64,000 bases of DNA, from assembly GCA_019694755.1 (NCBI GenBank), contig JAIBBI010000014.1:1-64000 (forward strand), in the 5' to 3' direction. The stretch is from Gemmataceae bacterium. GTDB taxonomy: Bacteria > Planctomycetota > Planctomycetia > Gemmatales > Gemmataceae. Under the pieces are notes generated by a model, which was not told the DNA's origin, ran no database searches, and worked only from the letters and a program-made list of their open reading frames with translations. The position numbers and the translations under genes are program-made. Of the stretch, positions 37,744-46,135 are shown piece after piece (positions within the stretch are counted from its first letter, which is position 1; the number at the start of each line of letters is the position of its first letter).

Positions 37744-37768
37744 TAAGTCGTTACTGGGTAATGACTTA
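37744..37768. repeat. AT-rich inverted repeat
   Basis: TAAGTCGTTAC, gap TGG, GTAATGACTTA: 10 of 11 positions pair. It is flanked by A/T runs on both sides, not by a one-sided T-run, so a binding site is as likely as a terminator. Confidence 0.5.
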
Positions 37769-37880
37769 CAAAAATGGCCAGATTTGCAGCCTTGTCCCGC
37801 GTGCCCCGCCGGGCTACGGGCGGGCTTCCGGAACCGTGTGATACTATCGCAATATGTCCATGTAGAAATATCTCGATTAT

Positions 37881-38933
37881 TCACTCATTCCCCGCGCCGG
37901 GGCGCAGCCCGCGGACCACCCGACCCGCCCGCCACATCTCGCTGTCCGCAATCGCCGCCAGCTCGCGCTCCAGCTCCTGCCGATAGCCCGGCCGACCGTT
38001 GGCCTCGAGCGCACGCCGGGCCTCCTCACCGCTCGCCACGCTCCCGTACAGCTTCTCGACCACCGGCTTCACCGCGTCTCGGAATGCCGTAAACCAGTCG
38101 AGCGCGCCCCGCTGTGCTGTCGTCGAACAGTTGGCGTACATCCACTCCATTCCTTTCTCGGCAATCAACGGGTACAGCGACTGCGTGGCCTCCTCGACGG
38201 TCTCGTTGAACGCCTCGCTGGGGGTGTGCCCGTGAGCCCGCAACACTTCGTACTGAGCCAGCCAGAGCCCGTAGATTGCCCCCATCAACACACCACGCTC
38301 GCCGACGAGGTCGGCAACGACCTCCCGGTCAAACGTCGTCTCGTACATGAACACCGAACCGATCGCCACGCCCACGGCCAGAGTCCGTTCGCGGGCCCGA
38401 CCGGTCGCGTCGTGCAGCACGGCAAAGCTGGCATTAATCCCCTGCCCCTCGACAAACATCCGCCGCAGCGTCGTGCCCGACCCCTTGGGCGCGACCATGA
38501 CCACGTCGATGCCTTCGGGGGGCACTACGCCCGTCTGGTCTTGGAACACGATCGAGAATCCGTGGGCAAACATCAGCGCCTTGCCCGGCGTCAGGAGCGG
38601 CCGCAGCTTCGGCCAGAATTCCTTCTGCCCGGCATCGGAAAGCAGGTACAGCACGATCGAGCCTCGCTCGGCCGCCTCTTCGAGGGAAACAAGCGTCTTA
38701 CCCGGCACCCAGCCGTCGCCTTCCGCCAGGCTCCAGCCGGGCGACTCCCGCCGGAGGCCGACAACGACGTTGACCCCGTTGTCTCGCATGTTCAGCGATT
38801 GCCCGCGCCCCTGGACGCCGTACCCCAGCACGGCCACCGTCTCCGGGCCCAGGATTTCTCGAAGTTTTTCCGGCGGGTAATCGCCTCGCTCTACGACGGT
38901 TTCGCGGAAGTCACCGATCTGAATGTCTCGCAT
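37881..38933 (-). CDS. ilvC: Ketol-acid reductoisomerase
   Basis: 350 residues, class I type. The NADP-binding turn is GYGVQGRGQSLNMRDNG, followed by VVVGLRRESPGWSLAEGDGW, whose Arg/Ser residues suit NADPH. The C-terminal knotted domain has ETTFDREVVADLVGERGVLMGAI, with the metal-binding Asp and Glu, and VEEATQSLYPLIAEKGMEWMY. It catalyses the alkyl migration and reduction step of valine/isoleucine synthesis. IlvB/IlvN are not adjacent. It lies 33 bases after the Sm-like small gene and is probably co-transcribed with it. Confidence 0.93.
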   Translation of the reverse strand: MRDIQIGDFRETVVERGDYPPEKLREILGPETVAVLGYGVQGRGQSLNMRDNGVNVVVGLRRESPGWSLAEGDGWVPGKTLVSLEEAAERGSIVLYLLSDAGQKEFWPKLRPLLTPGKALMFAHGFSIVFQDQTGVVPPEGIDVVMVAPKGSGTTLRRMFVEGQGINASFAVLHDATGRARERTLAVGVAIGSVFMYETTFDREVVADLVGERGVLMGAIYGLWLAQYEVLRAHGHTPSEAFNETVEEATQSLYPLIAEKGMEWMYANCSTTAQRGALDWFTAFRDAVKPVVEKLYGSVASGEEARRALEANGRPGYRQELERELAAIADSEMWRAGRVVRGLRPGAGNE

Positions 38934-38966
38934 GCCTGTTTCCCGAATGTGGACTTCCGACCCGCA

Positions 38967-39230
38967 TCACCCGTCGACAACGTCTTCCAAGCGGCTGATG
39001 CCGACGATGTCGCGCCGGTTGATCAGTACCCGCTTGCGATTCCGCTTGATGCCCGTCGCCTTCGACTCCGCGACGTAGTTCTCCCGCGAAGTCTCGGTAT
39101 CGCGGAGGTCGTGGAGGTCAGCATTGCGCACGTCGAGAAAAGTCTCGTCCGCAGCCGTCAGCGTCCCGAGGCACACGTATGCGCTGACCAGATCGATGAC
39201 GATTTTCTGACCGAGGAACTCATTCAGCAC
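38967..39230 (-). CDS. Small Sm-like (LSm/Hfq-fold-like) protein
   Basis: 87 residues from a GTG start with GGGAGGG nine bases upstream. After the helix-like MLNEFLGQK come short strands: IVIDLVSAYVCLGTLTAADETFLDVRNADLHDL, a charged linker (RDTETSRENYVAESKATGIKR) and RVLINRRDIVGISRL. A strand, G-x-L turn and x-D-x-x-x-L-x-L pattern followed by a final R-x-x-I-x-x-I strand is how Sm folds look; the match is by eye only. The linker is rich in basic and acidic residues. No signal peptide. It sits directly upstream of ilvC. Role unknown; an RNA-binding role is a guess. Confidence 0.55.
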   Translation of the reverse strand: MLNEFLGQKIVIDLVSAYVCLGTLTAADETFLDVRNADLHDLRDTETSRENYVAESKATGIKRNRKRVLINRRDIVGISRLEDVVDG

Positions 39231-39252
39231 GGCCCACCCTCCCGAAACGAAA

Positions 39253-39288
39253 CCGGGCCGACAATATCCTACGGTATTGCCGGCCCGG
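39253..39288 (-). terminator. Hairpin terminator after the DHS-like gene
   Basis: CCGGGCCGACAATA (39253-39266) pairs with TATTGCCGGCCCGG (39275-39288) over 14 positions. The one non-Watson-Crick position is U-G in minus-strand RNA but A-C in plus-strand RNA, supporting minus-strand function. TTTCGTTT follows on the minus strand. Confidence 0.7.
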
Positions 39289-39312
39289 CTGATTTGATCT
39301 GTCGCTACCGAC

Positions 39313-40371
39313 TCAGGAGCCGACGGCGACCTGATCGAGAATCTTGTTCCACCGCCGGGCTTCCCGCTTCTTCCACGCCCCCTTGTGATAGCCGTAGCCC
39401 ACGATCAGCGGCACCGCCAGCGTGGCCTCGCTGTACACCATCTGCTCGTAGGCGAGGTCGACCTTGCCCCAGCTCGACGCTTCCTTGAGCGTGCTGCCGC
39501 TCAGGGCCCCGTCGCGGACGTCGGCGACGGTGACCTGGATGGCGTACTTGTGCATCGGGGCTTCGTGGCCGAGGATGTCGGCCGCCACCACGATGTCCTG
39601 AGCGAAGTTTTTCGGCACGCCGCCGCCGACCATCAGCAGGCCGGTCACCGGGTTGGCGATCTTGAGCTTGGTCAGCTCGTAGAAGTCTTTGGCCGAGTCG
39701 ATGGCGACTTTCGCTCCATCGCCACGGGCGTGCTGGTGAGCCACCAGGCCAAAACCCGCCGAGCAGTCGCTGAACGCCGGGCAGAAGATCGGCACGTCGT
39801 TCTTGTACGCCTCGTACACGATGCTGTCGGGCGTCTTGCAGCCCTTGCGCTCCAGATATTCGCCCATCGCCCGGATGAACTCGCGGGACGAGTGCGGCCG
39901 GGGCTCGAGCTCATCGGCGATTTCCCGGGTGGTGTCGTCGCAGACGCGGAGTTCGTCTTCGTCGATTAGTGTGTCGTAAATGCGGTCGATCTGCAGGTCG
40001 CGCAGCTCGGCATCGTACATGCCGCTCCGCAGCCGTTCTTCGCCGACGTAGTGTCTGTAACCCAAGGCCTCGAAGAAGTCCTGGTCCACGATGTTGGCGC
40101 CGGTACTCACTATGGCGTCGACCATCCGGCTGCGAACTGCCTCGGCAAACACCTTTTTCAGGCCAGCGCTGATCAGGGACCCCGCGAGGCACAGGATCAC
40201 GCCGCAATCCGGGTCACGGAGCATGCGGTCGTTGATGTCAGCGGCTCGGGCCAGATCGCGGGCCGTAAAAGCCATGTTGCGCATGGCGTCGACCAGCGGC
40301 ACGACGTTGTGTTTGGTGATGTCGAAATGATCGATGGGCGTGGCCAGGTACTCTTTCTTCTTCCCCTTCAT
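39313..40371 (-). CDS. Deoxyhypusine synthase-like protein
   Basis: 352 residues from the ATG at 40371 (GGAG 7 bases upstream; an ATG 6 codons earlier is less likely). It matches the deoxyhypusine synthase family over its whole length: NAD-binding segments (GVILCLAGSLISAG, STGANIVDQDFFEALG), NDVPIFCPAFSDCSAGFGLV, and the active-site motif ASSWGKV, where K303 corresponds to the catalytic lysine that takes the butylamine group from spermidine. Archaeal and eukaryotic enzymes modify IF5A. Bacteria lack IF5A, and bacterial homologues are thought to act on other amines, e.g. homospermidine synthesis. No polyamine gene is nearby. The fold is sure, the reaction open. Confidence 0.85.
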   Translation of the reverse strand: MKGKKKEYLATPIDHFDITKHNVVPLVDAMRNMAFTARDLARAADINDRMLRDPDCGVILCLAGSLISAGLKKVFAEAVRSRMVDAIVSTGANIVDQDFFEALGYRHYVGEERLRSGMYDAELRDLQIDRIYDTLIDEDELRVCDDTTREIADELEPRPHSSREFIRAMGEYLERKGCKTPDSIVYEAYKNDVPIFCPAFSDCSAGFGLVAHQHARGDGAKVAIDSAKDFYELTKLKIANPVTGLLMVGGGVPKNFAQDIVVAADILGHEAPMHKYAIQVTVADVRDGALSGSTLKEASSWGKVDLAYEQMVYSEATLAVPLIVGYGYHKGAWKKREARRWNKILDQVAVGS

Positions 40372-40440
40372 CGCAGACTCCACAGGCACGGACGCCCGGG
40401 ATTATCCACAGCCCCGGACGCCGTTGTCTTATGGAGCCGG

Positions 40441-41406
40441 TCAGGCCGCGGCGCGAAGTTCGTAAGCCGCGACAGTCCGGTCGATGCCGTCTTCGAGCGG
40501 CGTCGCTTTGCCGGGGAATCCCGTCGCGCGGAGTTTTGAAAGGTCGGCCTGCGTGAAGTTCTGATACTGGCCGGCGATGTCGGCCGGGGTGGGGATGAAC
40601 TCGATCCGCGGCTTCCGGCACATCGCGGCGAACACGGCCGACGCGAGGTCGAAAAAGCTGCGGGCCTGACCGGTGCCGCTGTTGAAGATGCCGCCGGGCG
40701 AGTTCTTCCACAGCCAGAGCATGTGATCGATGCAATCCTCGACATGGACGAAGTCGCGCTGTTGGCCACCGTCCGGAATCCGCGGGTCCGTCGAGGCAAA
40801 CAGCCGCATCCCTCCCGTCTGCCGGATCTGGCAGAACGTCTGCCAGACGACGCTGGCCATTCGCCCCTTGTGGGTCTCGCGCGGGCCGTAGACGTTGAAG
40901 AACTTGAGCCCGGCCCACCGTGGCGGCGTGTGCCGGCCGCCGGCAACCTCGCTTAGCACCCATGCGTCGAAGTCGTTCTTGCTCCGCCCGTAGAGATTGA
41001 GCGGGTGTAAGTCGCCCGGCAGCGTCCGGTCGTCGAATCCGCGGGAACCGTCGCCGTAGGTGGCCGCACTGCTCGCGTAAATGAACGGCACACCCGCCGC
41101 GGCACACCAGGTCCAAAGCTTCTGCGAATACTGGATGTTGTTCGACTTCAGGAAGCCCCAGTTGGTTTCCGTCGTCCGGCTGCACGCGCCGAGGTGAAAC
41201 ACCGCTTCGGGCTTCAGCCGGCCCAGCGCAAGTTCGTCGAGGAAGTCGTCGTGCCCGATGTACTGGAATCGTGGCAGGCCCGCGAGATTGGCCGCCTTGC
41301 CCGCGTTCAGAGAGCGGTCGACCAGCAGGAGTTCCTGCCCGGCAGCCGAGAGCCGGTGTGCCAGTGTCGATCCGATGAATCCGCCGGCCCCGGTCACTGC
41401 AATCAT
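40441..41406 (-). CDS. hldD: ADP-L-glycero-D-manno-heptose 6-epimerase
   Basis: 321 residues from the ATG at 41406, with GGGAGG nine bases upstream. It is a short-chain dehydrogenase with the NADP-binding TGAGGFIGS and catalytic Y139-x3-K143 (YGRSK). HldD-specific stretches include GHDDFLDEL, LGACSRTTETNWGF and QRDFVHVEDCIDHMLWLW. It makes the heptose used in the inner core of lipopolysaccharide, supporting a Gram-negative-type outer membrane. Other heptose genes are not in the window. It is divergent from the lipase-like lipoprotein gene. Confidence 0.92.
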   Translation of the reverse strand: MIAVTGAGGFIGSTLAHRLSAAGQELLLVDRSLNAGKAANLAGLPRFQYIGHDDFLDELALGRLKPEAVFHLGACSRTTETNWGFLKSNNIQYSQKLWTWCAAAGVPFIYASSAATYGDGSRGFDDRTLPGDLHPLNLYGRSKNDFDAWVLSEVAGGRHTPPRWAGLKFFNVYGPRETHKGRMASVVWQTFCQIRQTGGMRLFASTDPRIPDGGQQRDFVHVEDCIDHMLWLWKNSPGGIFNSGTGQARSFFDLASAVFAAMCRKPRIEFIPTPADIAGQYQNFTQADLSKLRATGFPGKATPLEDGIDRTVAAYELRAAA

Positions 41407-41538
41407 GCGGCCCGCCTCCCTGCGAGTCAGTTTCGCACAACGTAATCGACGCCCGGGCGGATGACAACGCCGAATCTGCCCCAGACCCCCGAATTGTTCA
41501 ACTTGACACCCGGAGCAGTCCCGTCTATTCCCGGGCCC

Positions 41539-43377
41539 ATGTTCCGGGTCCGGGCTGCATTTGTTGCTGCGCTCGTTGCGCTGGCGGGCTGCAACGGCCT
41601 TTCGCTGCGGAAGGCGGACGGCGGGTCGGCCCTCGATTCCATGCAATCGGTCATGCGGCTTCACACTGCCGGGCCGGCCACACGGGAATACCTCAGCCGG
41701 ACCAACGCTAACCGCGACTTCTTCTTCGACCCCGCCATCGCCGCCGAGCGTCTGGGCGTTCCCGAGACTGCCGAGGGTCGGCTCGCGCTCGCCGAACTTT
41801 GCGAACTGGCGGGCCGCGAAGCGGAATTCTGGTCGCCGTCCAAAGCGCTGAATTACTATCTCGATGCCGCTTATTACTCGTCGCGGGCGCTTTTCGACGA
41901 CGACGGGATCACACTCGAACGCCGGGCCGATGCCGCCGACCTTTACAATCGCGCCGTCGCCCGGTTCCTGCGGAAGTCGGCCGGGCGCAAGCTCCTGCCG
42001 GGCGACGACTGGCAACGCAAGTTGGAACAACAGGAGATCGCCGTCCAGGTCCGGCGCGACGACTCTGTCTGGACGCCAGAGCCATTTGATGAGTTGAAGT
42101 TTGCCGACGACTACATGGCGATCGGCGTGCCGGCCCGCCGCCGGGACGGCCTCGGCGTGCCGCTGCTCGCCGTCCGCAAGCGCTGGTGGCGCGACCCCGA
42201 GCGGCAGGCCGCCCCGGAGAAGTTCTTCACGCCCGTGCAGGTGTATCCCGTCACGGCCATCCTGCGGTTTCTCCCGCCCGATCGCCCGGGGCGACCGCCG
42301 GCCATGCTGGAACTGCACGACCCCGTCCGGTTCGACGGCGTCGAATACGCGTACCGCAAGGTGCCGCTCGCCGCCGACTTCACGACACCGCTCGTGTATC
42401 AGGTCACCCAGAGCGACCTCGACCGGATAACGTACATCGGCCTCGTGAACCCGCAGACGGAGGAGCACAAGACGGGGCTGTATCTCACGCATCCGTACGA
42501 GCGCGGCAAGATTCCGGTCGTGCTGATCCACGGGCTCTGGAGCAGCCCGAAGACGTGGACGCGGACGCTGAACGACCTGCGCGCCGACCCGGCGATCCGC
42601 AACCGTTACCAGTTCTTCACCTTCCAGTACCCGACGGGCAACCCGTTCATCACCTCGGCCGCCCAGTTCCGTGCCGCGCTGCGGGATGTCCGCGACTGTT
42701 ACGATCCCGACAAGACGGACCCGGCCTGGGATCAGATGGTCATCGTCGGCCACAGCATGGGCGGCCTCATCGCCAAGACCATGGTCACGAGTTCGGACGA
42801 CGCTGTCTGGAAGATCGTCAGCCCCCGGCCGTTCGAGGACCTCAAAGCCGACGCAATCCAGAAGGCGTACTTCCAGGAAACGTTCTTCTTTCAGCCCAAT
42901 CCTTCGGTCAAGCGTGTGGTGTTCGTGGCGACGCCTCACCGCGGCAGCATGCTGGGCAACAACTGGGTCGGGCAGATCGGCGACCGCCTGATCCGCCGGC
43001 CGAACGTACTCGTCGAGGCGCACGACGCGCTCATCCGCGACAACGGCGACAAGTTTTTCACTGACACGTTCCTGGCCGGCGTGCCGTCGAGCGTCCGCCT
43101 GCTCAAAATGCACTCACCCCTGCTGCAAACGGTCAACGAATTGCCGTACGCCCCGAACGTGGCCAGACACTCGATCATCGCCAGCGTCGCGCCCGTACCC
43201 GTGGACATGTCGACTGACGGCGTCGTGCCGTACGAAAGCTCGCACCTCGAGAATGTGAACTCGGAGAAGGTCGTAACTGGCAACCACGCCTGCCTCGATC
43301 AGGCCGACACGATCGAGGAGATTCGCCGGATCCTGCTCCTGCATTTGGAAGAAGCCCAAAAGCAGGCCCGTCGCTGA
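41539..43377 (+). CDS. Lipase-like alpha/beta hydrolase lipoprotein
   Basis: 612 residues from the ATG at 41539. MFRVRAAFVAALVALAGC is a lipoprotein signal with lipobox LAGC; an in-frame ATG 26 codons upstream would bury this signal. A helical N-terminal half (about 20-330) of unknown type is followed by an alpha/beta hydrolase with HGLWSSPKTW (oxyanion region) and nucleophile GHSMGG. Acid and base are probably in TDGVVPYESSH and GNHACLDQAD. It resembles PGAP1-like or triacylglycerol lipases. Envelope-located hydrolysis of a lipid or ester is likely; the substrate is unknown. Divergent from hldD with 132 bases between. Confidence 0.82.
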   Translation: MFRVRAAFVAALVALAGCNGLSLRKADGGSALDSMQSVMRLHTAGPATREYLSRTNANRDFFFDPAIAAERLGVPETAEGRLALAELCELAGREAEFWSPSKALNYYLDAAYYSSRALFDDDGITLERRADAADLYNRAVARFLRKSAGRKLLPGDDWQRKLEQQEIAVQVRRDDSVWTPEPFDELKFADDYMAIGVPARRRDGLGVPLLAVRKRWWRDPERQAAPEKFFTPVQVYPVTAILRFLPPDRPGRPPAMLELHDPVRFDGVEYAYRKVPLAADFTTPLVYQVTQSDLDRITYIGLVNPQTEEHKTGLYLTHPYERGKIPVVLIHGLWSSPKTWTRTLNDLRADPAIRNRYQFFTFQYPTGNPFITSAAQFRAALRDVRDCYDPDKTDPAWDQMVIVGHSMGGLIAKTMVTSSDDAVWKIVSPRPFEDLKADAIQKAYFQETFFFQPNPSVKRVVFVATPHRGSMLGNNWVGQIGDRLIRRPNVLVEAHDALIRDNGDKFFTDTFLAGVPSSVRLLKMHSPLLQTVNELPYAPNVARHSIIASVAPVPVDMSTDGVVPYESSHLENVNSEKVVTGNHACLDQADTIEEIRRILLLHLEEAQKQARR

Positions 43378-43467
43378 CCGGCCGCGTTCCGACAAGTTGG
43401 TCTCGCCAGAATTCCGACGCCCGGTGTACATTTCCCGGCTCATGGGATGACACTCGGGAGTTTCGCG

Positions 43468-44289
43468 ATGCGCTATCTTGCCGCTTTGTTGATACTGGGT
43501 CCGTGGGCCACTGACATTCCGGCCCAACAGACGCCGCCCGGACCGCTCGACGGCGTCTGGGAAATCACCGCCCTCATCGACGACGGCGAAGTCGTCTCCA
43601 ATGATATCGTTCGCAAATCGCTTACTTCCGACGGACGGATGACCGTCCGCGGACAGACTCTGTCGTTTACTAAGACCAACGGCCAGCCGAAGACCGTGCT
43701 GTTCACGGTCGACACGCAGACGAATCCGCAATCCATTGATCTCGGCGGCGCGGACAAGACCGGCGGCCGGGGCATCTATGTCTTGGCAGGCGACACGCTC
43801 ATGGTCTGCGTCAGTGGTCCCGAAGTCGGAGTCCGTCCGACCTCGTTCGGATCGAAGGCCGGCTCGCACGCCATGCTGATGACGTTGCAGCGCGTCAAAG
43901 ACCCGCAGGTCAGCACGTCGCAGACGATCCCATTGCCGCCCCCGCCGGTCATCAAGCGGACGCCCGACGACGACATCCGCCGAATCCTGATCGGCACCTG
44001 GGGTCATCAGGACAGCGACAAGGTGGAATTGGGCACGTTCAATGCCGACGGTTCGTTTAGCATGACCCGCACGTGGAAGAAGGCGTTCCGCAAGTTTTTC
44101 GACGATGACGAACGCTTCAGCGGCGACTGGCGACTGGAGAACGGCAACCTCGTCGTGCGGATCACGGCGTCGACCGAGTCAAAGGTGCGTGGCCAGGTCT
44201 ACAACTACCGCGTCAGCAGTATCAACGATCGCGAAATGGTCCTGCTCGACCCGGCCGGCGCGGTCCGCCGGGAGTGGAAGACCCGATAG
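43468..44289 (+). CDS. Exported TIGR03067-domain protein
   Basis: 273 residues; the ATG at 43468 has GGGAG 8 bases upstream. MRYLAALLILGPWATDIPAQ is a signal peptide. The first half is the planctomycete TIGR03067 domain (LDGVWEITALIDDGEVVSNDI, GGRGIYVLAGDTLMVCV, RPTSFGSKAGSHAMLMTLQR). After a Pro linker a lipocalin-like half begins DDDIRRILIGTWGHQDSDKVELGTFNADGSF. Both halves suggest small beta-barrels that could hold a ligand. No function is established. It ends 6 bases from the convergent PP2C gene. Confidence 0.82.
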   Translation: MRYLAALLILGPWATDIPAQQTPPGPLDGVWEITALIDDGEVVSNDIVRKSLTSDGRMTVRGQTLSFTKTNGQPKTVLFTVDTQTNPQSIDLGGADKTGGRGIYVLAGDTLMVCVSGPEVGVRPTSFGSKAGSHAMLMTLQRVKDPQVSTSQTIPLPPPPVIKRTPDDDIRRILIGTWGHQDSDKVELGTFNADGSFSMTRTWKKAFRKFFDDDERFSGDWRLENGNLVVRITASTESKVRGQVYNYRVSSINDREMVLLDPAGAVRREWKTR

Positions 44290-44295
44290 GCCTGG

Positions 44296-45582
44296 CTACT
44301 TGTATTTGTCCCAAACCGGGTTGAAGACCTCGCCTTTTTGCCGGCCCGAGTTGAACCGGCTGACGATGGCGTGCATGGCCCGGCAATGGGCCCGAAATGA
44401 CGTGGCGAGGTCACCGGCCGTGCGGGCCCGGTCGGCCTCGCCGCGAAACTTCGAATACTCGGCCGAGGACTCGGCCTTGGCCGTCTCTGAGAGGCGGTCC
44501 AGTACGGCCTCCTCCGCCTTCATCATCTTGTCCAACAGGCCCTGCTCAACCCTGCACTCGGTCCGGGCGTAAACGTGCAGTGTCCCGGGTTCATCCTCGA
44601 AGAAATCCGTCTCGTTTGCCTTTCGCATCTGGACCATCAGGCCGCCCAGTCCGACGGCTACGGCCAGCACACCGAGGATGAACGCGAAGAATGCCGCGTC
44701 GGGCATCCCCAGCGCCCAGAACACGACGGTAAGCGATGCGAGCACGATCCCGCCGGCCATCGACCAGACCGACCAGGGGACTTGCGGCCAGCCTTTTCCG
44801 GATGCGGCCTTCGACTCGGCCCCGGTCGGACCGCCCGCACGGACAATCATTACGGTAATGTTGTCCGGACCGCCCCGAAGGTTAGCCAATTCGACGAGGA
44901 AGTTGCTCGCCTCTTCCGGGGGCAGTGCGCTCAGGATCGAGCCGATCTCGTAGTCGGACAACTGGCCGGAGAGCCCGTCACTGCAGATCAGGAAGGTGTC
45001 GCCCGGAAGGATCGGGTGCGGCCCCTCAACATCGACTTCGACCACTGGCTCGGGCCCGAGCGACCGCAGGATCACGTTCGACCGCACGCCCTGCAGCTCT
45101 TCGGGCCGCATGCCCTGCCGTTTGGCCAGTTCCCAGACTGCACTGTGGTCAAAGGTAAGCTGTTCAATTACCCCGTCGCGGAGCCGATAGACGCGACTAT
45201 CACCGACATGACCGATGTACGCCCCTTCGGGCCGAATCCAGAGCGTCGAGGCGGTCGTACCCAGCCCTCGAAACTCCGGATTCTCCTGGCCGATGGCGTG
45301 AATGCCGGCGTTGGTCTCCAGAAACGCCCGGCGGATGGCCGCGGACGGCCCTTCCGAAGCGTGCTTCGGAACGAGGTGGGGAATGTCGCGGACGGCCTTG
45401 GCGGCAGCCTTCTCGCCGACGGCATGTCCGCCCATCCCGTCGGCAACGATGAAAATGTGGCCCTGTTCGCGCCAGCGAACGGCATCGGAACTGCGATGCA
45501 CCCCGAGCGCATCCTGGTTGTGCGAACGGCGGATGCCGACGTCCGTACGAAACGCATGCTCGATTGGATCGAATCCGATCAC
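44296..45582 (-). CDS. Membrane-anchored PP2C-type protein phosphatase
   Basis: 428 residues from a GTG start with GGGAA upstream. The PP2C domain (about 8-248) has the metal residues D24 (HNQDA), D48 (VADGMGG), D202 (CSDGLSG) and D240 (GPDNIT), plus GHVGDSRVYR. Two membrane segments (about 274-291 and 296-318) and a cytoplasmic C-terminal helical tail (about 320-428) follow. It removes phosphate from Ser/Thr residues, likely at the inner face of the membrane. Bacterial relatives (PrpC/Stp1) counter Ser/Thr kinases; the kinase at 49705 is a possible partner but is not co-transcribed. Confidence 0.9.
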   Translation of the reverse strand: MIGFDPIEHAFRTDVGIRRSHNQDALGVHRSSDAVRWREQGHIFIVADGMGGHAVGEKAAAKAVRDIPHLVPKHASEGPSAAIRRAFLETNAGIHAIGQENPEFRGLGTTASTLWIRPEGAYIGHVGDSRVYRLRDGVIEQLTFDHSAVWELAKRQGMRPEELQGVRSNVILRSLGPEPVVEVDVEGPHPILPGDTFLICSDGLSGQLSDYEIGSILSALPPEEASNFLVELANLRGGPDNITVMIVRAGGPTGAESKAASGKGWPQVPWSVWSMAGGIVLASLTVVFWALGMPDAAFFAFILGVLAVAVGLGGLMVQMRKANETDFFEDEPGTLHVYARTECRVEQGLLDKMMKAEEAVLDRLSETAKAESSAEYSKFRGEADRARTAGDLATSFRAHCRAMHAIVSRFNSGRQKGEVFNPVWDKYK

Positions 45583-45739
45583 AGGATTCCCGGTCCGGCG
45601 GTTGTTCGGGGGCTGCCCGGCGGGTGGGCCGTGAGGAAATTATGGTCCCCGCCCCCTCAAACCGCAAGCCGTCTGGCCCGCACGAACCGAACCGTCCGTC
45701 TGGCCGGCCCCTCTTATCCCGAGAAGCCCCCCGGCCCCC

Positions 45740-45770
45740 TTGCACCCGGGCCGACCGGCGCGTATATATT
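45740..45770 (+). promoter_or_regulatory. Promoter for tRNA-Asn
   Basis: TTGCAC (45740-45745), 17 bases, then TATATA (45763-45768), in a G+C-rich surrounding. The tRNA begins 12 bases after the -10 element, so transcription would start essentially at the mature 5' end. Confidence 0.6.
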
Positions 45771-45779
45771 TCGAAGTAT

Positions 45780-45851
45780 TCCGCGGTAGCTCAGCGGTAG
45801 AGCAGCCGGCTGTTAACCGGCGGGTCCAAGGTTCGAATCCTTGCCGCGGAG
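45780..45851 (+). tRNA. tRNA-Asn (anticodon GUU)
   Basis: The 72-base cloverleaf has acceptor arms TCCGCGG/CCGCGGA, D arm GCTC-AGCGGTA-GAGC, anticodon stem CCGGC/GCCGG around loop TGTTAAC region (anticodon GTT), and T arm CAAGG-TTCGAAT-CCTTG. The discriminator base is G and CCA is not encoded. A strong terminator follows directly, so the gene is monocistronic. Confidence 0.95.
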
Positions 45852-45858
45852 TCTTTTG

Positions 45859-45900
45859 CCACCGCCGCGACCAACTTGGTCGTGGCGGTGGTTTTTTTTT
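45859..45900 (+). terminator. Intrinsic terminator of tRNA-Asn
   Basis: CCACCGCC(G)CGACC and GGTCG(T)GGCGGTGG form a 14-bp stem with a short AACTT loop, followed by nine T. It lies 8 bases behind the tRNA. Confidence 0.93.
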
Positions 45901-46135
45901 GATCAGTTTTTGATTCAGGGTCCGGCGGGGTGTGTGGTCGAAGAGTCCGTGGCCCTTTTCGTTGATTGGCTCGAAATCCCGTCGACGTGAGTCGTAGCAT
46001 CTGCCGAACCGCCGACTATGGCTCGCTCTGATCGCAAAATCGACCCTTCAAGGTACCATTTGTCGCAGTGGAAAGTCAACAAAGACCACATATTCCTAGT
46101 TGTAAATCAGCACTTTCGAATCCGGGGGTTGGCCG

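Larger units (their letters stand above)
37542..37880. other. Intergenic region with G/C tract and AT-rich dyad
   Basis: These 339 bases lie between ilvC and the unknown-protein operon, all transcribed leftward. They hold a G/C-tract hairpin (37690-37709) and an A+T-rich dyad (37744-37768), and should contain the operon promoter. Just upstream of the operon's ribosome site is a small dyad GTACA-GA-TGTAC (37560-37571). I see no open frame or RNA gene that I can support. Confidence 0.55.

Noticed and set aside
40402-40410. TTATCCACA, an exact DnaA-box sequence, between hldD and the DHS-like gene
   Set aside because: A single 9-base match is expected by chance about every second window of this size, and no cluster or origin gene is near.
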